From assembly GCA_964540655.1 (NCBI GenBank), contig CAZINR010000030.1:1-15391 (forward strand): 15,391 nucleotides of DNA. Reading direction: 5' to 3'. Below the pieces are notes generated by a model. It searched no databases. It was given only the letters and a program-made list of their open reading frames with translations, and was not told the origin of the DNA. This DNA comes from CAZQBY01 sp964540655 (GTDB lineage Archaea; Altiarchaeota; Altiarchaeia; JAFGQM01). The position numbers and the translations under genes were made by a program. Below, one piece after another: positions 14,583 to 15,391 of the stretch (positions within the stretch are counted from its first letter, which is position 1; each line of letters begins with the position of its first letter).

Positions 14583-15391
14583 ATGAAGGCCTTTGCTAAG
14601 AGCGCAGCCAAGGCCGTGGCCAAAAAGGCTCTGAAAGGGGTGGGCACTTATGCAGATGATGTTGTTGACGATATTGCAGGCGCTGCAATTAGGGTTGCTA
14701 AGGGAACTGAAACTCTGGATGACGCGGTAGCAGCCTTGGCTAGGTCTAGACCAGGATTAGATGGACGTGTAGCTAGGAGTGTCATCCAAAGAACCTCTGC
14801 TAAAGCTGTTGCCATTAACCTAGTGGGTGAGCCTTGGCTCTCAGGGGAAACTGCCAAGGCTCTCGGCCGACTAGCTCTTACGCGGGCAGTTCTTGGGGAA
14901 GCCGCAGTAATCTCCGGCTCTACCATAGGCTTTGATAATCTGGTCGGTCGCAGGGTCATAAGCTCCCAGGTCGGCAGAGGGGCTGCGAATGCTGGCATAG
15001 GCTGCGCATCGGGCGCTATCGCGGGGGCAATCCTCGGCGGCGGCGTTTTCTCATGGGCGACTGCCGGGGTGGGCTGCCTGGTTGGAGCCTTGGGTGGCAT
15101 CGGTTCTACGCTTGTTGAGGAGACGGCGGACCCGACAGAGCTCTGGATAAGGTTCGATGGAAGTAACAGTAAGATTGGCAGTAGGGAAATCGAGAATGTC
15201 GTCATCGGCAACAGGGAGACCTGTTCGATTCCGGATAGGAGCGAACTGAGTTTCCTGGAGCAGGACTATGATGTTAAAACGGGTAAGACATTTGAAGGCT
15301 GGTCATACAAAGCCGGGTCTTATAAATACACCAGCTGTGGCCTGCTAGACGGGGGCGGCGACTACAAAGTCCTTGTGCTCGCACTTATGGG
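14583..15391 (+). CDS. Putative membrane protein with glycine-rich helices (3' end outside window)
   Basis: The frame is open from the ATG at 14583 to the window end (269 codons). It starts MKAFAKSAAKAVAKKALKGVG, an amphipathic Ala/Lys helix, followed by an Ala-rich helical region to about residue 110. Gly/Ala-rich hydrophobic segments at about 125-175 (GRGAANAGIGCASGAIAGAI, then VGCLVGALGGIG) look like glycine-zipper membrane helices. The remainder is soluble, with WIRFDGSNSKI and two more cysteines. No family is recognised. The frame has no stop between the N gap and the ATG, so it could be the C-terminal part of the cysteine-rich protein if the gap is not a multiple that preserves the frame as written. 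Isoleucine and alanine codon choice differs from the genes to the left. Confidence 0.7.
   Translation, partial: MKAFAKSAAKAVAKKALKGVGTYADDVVDDIAGAAIRVAKGTETLDDAVAALARSRPGLDGRVARSVIQRTSAKAVAINLVGEPWLSGETAKALGRLALTRAVLGEAAVISGSTIGFDNLVGRRVISSQVGRGAANAGIGCASGAIAGAILGGGVFSWATAGVGCLVGALGGIGSTLVEETADPTELWIRFDGSNSKIGSREIENVVIGNRETCSIPDRSELSFLEQDYDVKTGKTFEGWSYKAGSYKYTSCGLLDGGGDYKVLVLALM

Noticed and set aside
13250..14647. Minus-strand open frame of 465 codons opposite the cysteine-rich gene
   Set aside because: It runs through the N gap, has an Ala/Leu/Arg-rich composition expected from reading GC-rich codons backwards, and the plus strand has a signal peptide and patterned cysteines.

Overview
This window looks like a piece of a DPANN-type archaeal genome (Diapherotrites, Micrarchaeota or Aenigmarchaeota-like; the phylum cannot be fixed from sequence alone). 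The signs are ribosomal protein eL40 (absent from bacteria), pilins with class III signal peptides (KGQ-x3-E), an archaeal-type secretion ATPase, TATA-type promoters about 26 nt upstream of start codons (leaderless transcripts), ATGA start/stop overlaps, and strong use of ATA for isoleucine and AGG for arginine. Bases 14557-14566 are Ns, so this is a draft assembly.

Left part, minus strand (1-3610): a tightly overlapping operon with one promoter. It starts with a VirB11/GspE-type ATPase and continues with four pilin-like proteins, each beginning inside the end of the previous gene; the last runs off the window edge. Two pilins have the usual Gln+1/Glu+5 signature. The other two have an Asp at +6 instead. 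One carries a cysteine-rich linker and a C-terminal domain resembling PPC; another has six N-glycosylation sequons. No polytopic platform protein (TadC/ArlJ) is visible in the window. Just upstream (3665-5230, minus) is a UbiA-type prenyltransferase with an unusual N-terminal half of about six membrane segments.

Middle, plus strand (5231-7761): two separately promoted major-pilin-like genes, nearly identical at the N-terminus but divergent in the head domain. The first has a leader with repeated ACAACC motifs and a hairpin/T-tract terminator. Next comes purA (adenylosuccinate synthetase). A heptanucleotide tandem repeat fills the spacer between purA and a convergent conserved-looking hypothetical gene (7812-8327, minus).

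Right part, plus strand (8534-15391): eL40 is followed after 7 nt by a 1506-residue membrane-anchored surface protein made of Ig-like/carboxypeptidase-regulatory-like modules and thrombospondin type 3 calcium-binding repeats. An ATGA overlap leads into a secreted cysteine-rich protein with five C-x-C repeats. After the N gap, a partial gene encodes a glycine-zipper-like membrane protein with different codon usage. The region pairs a housekeeping ribosomal gene with what looks like an extracellular adhesion or cell-contact apparatus. Together with the pilus genes, it suggests that this segment is largely devoted to the cell surface.
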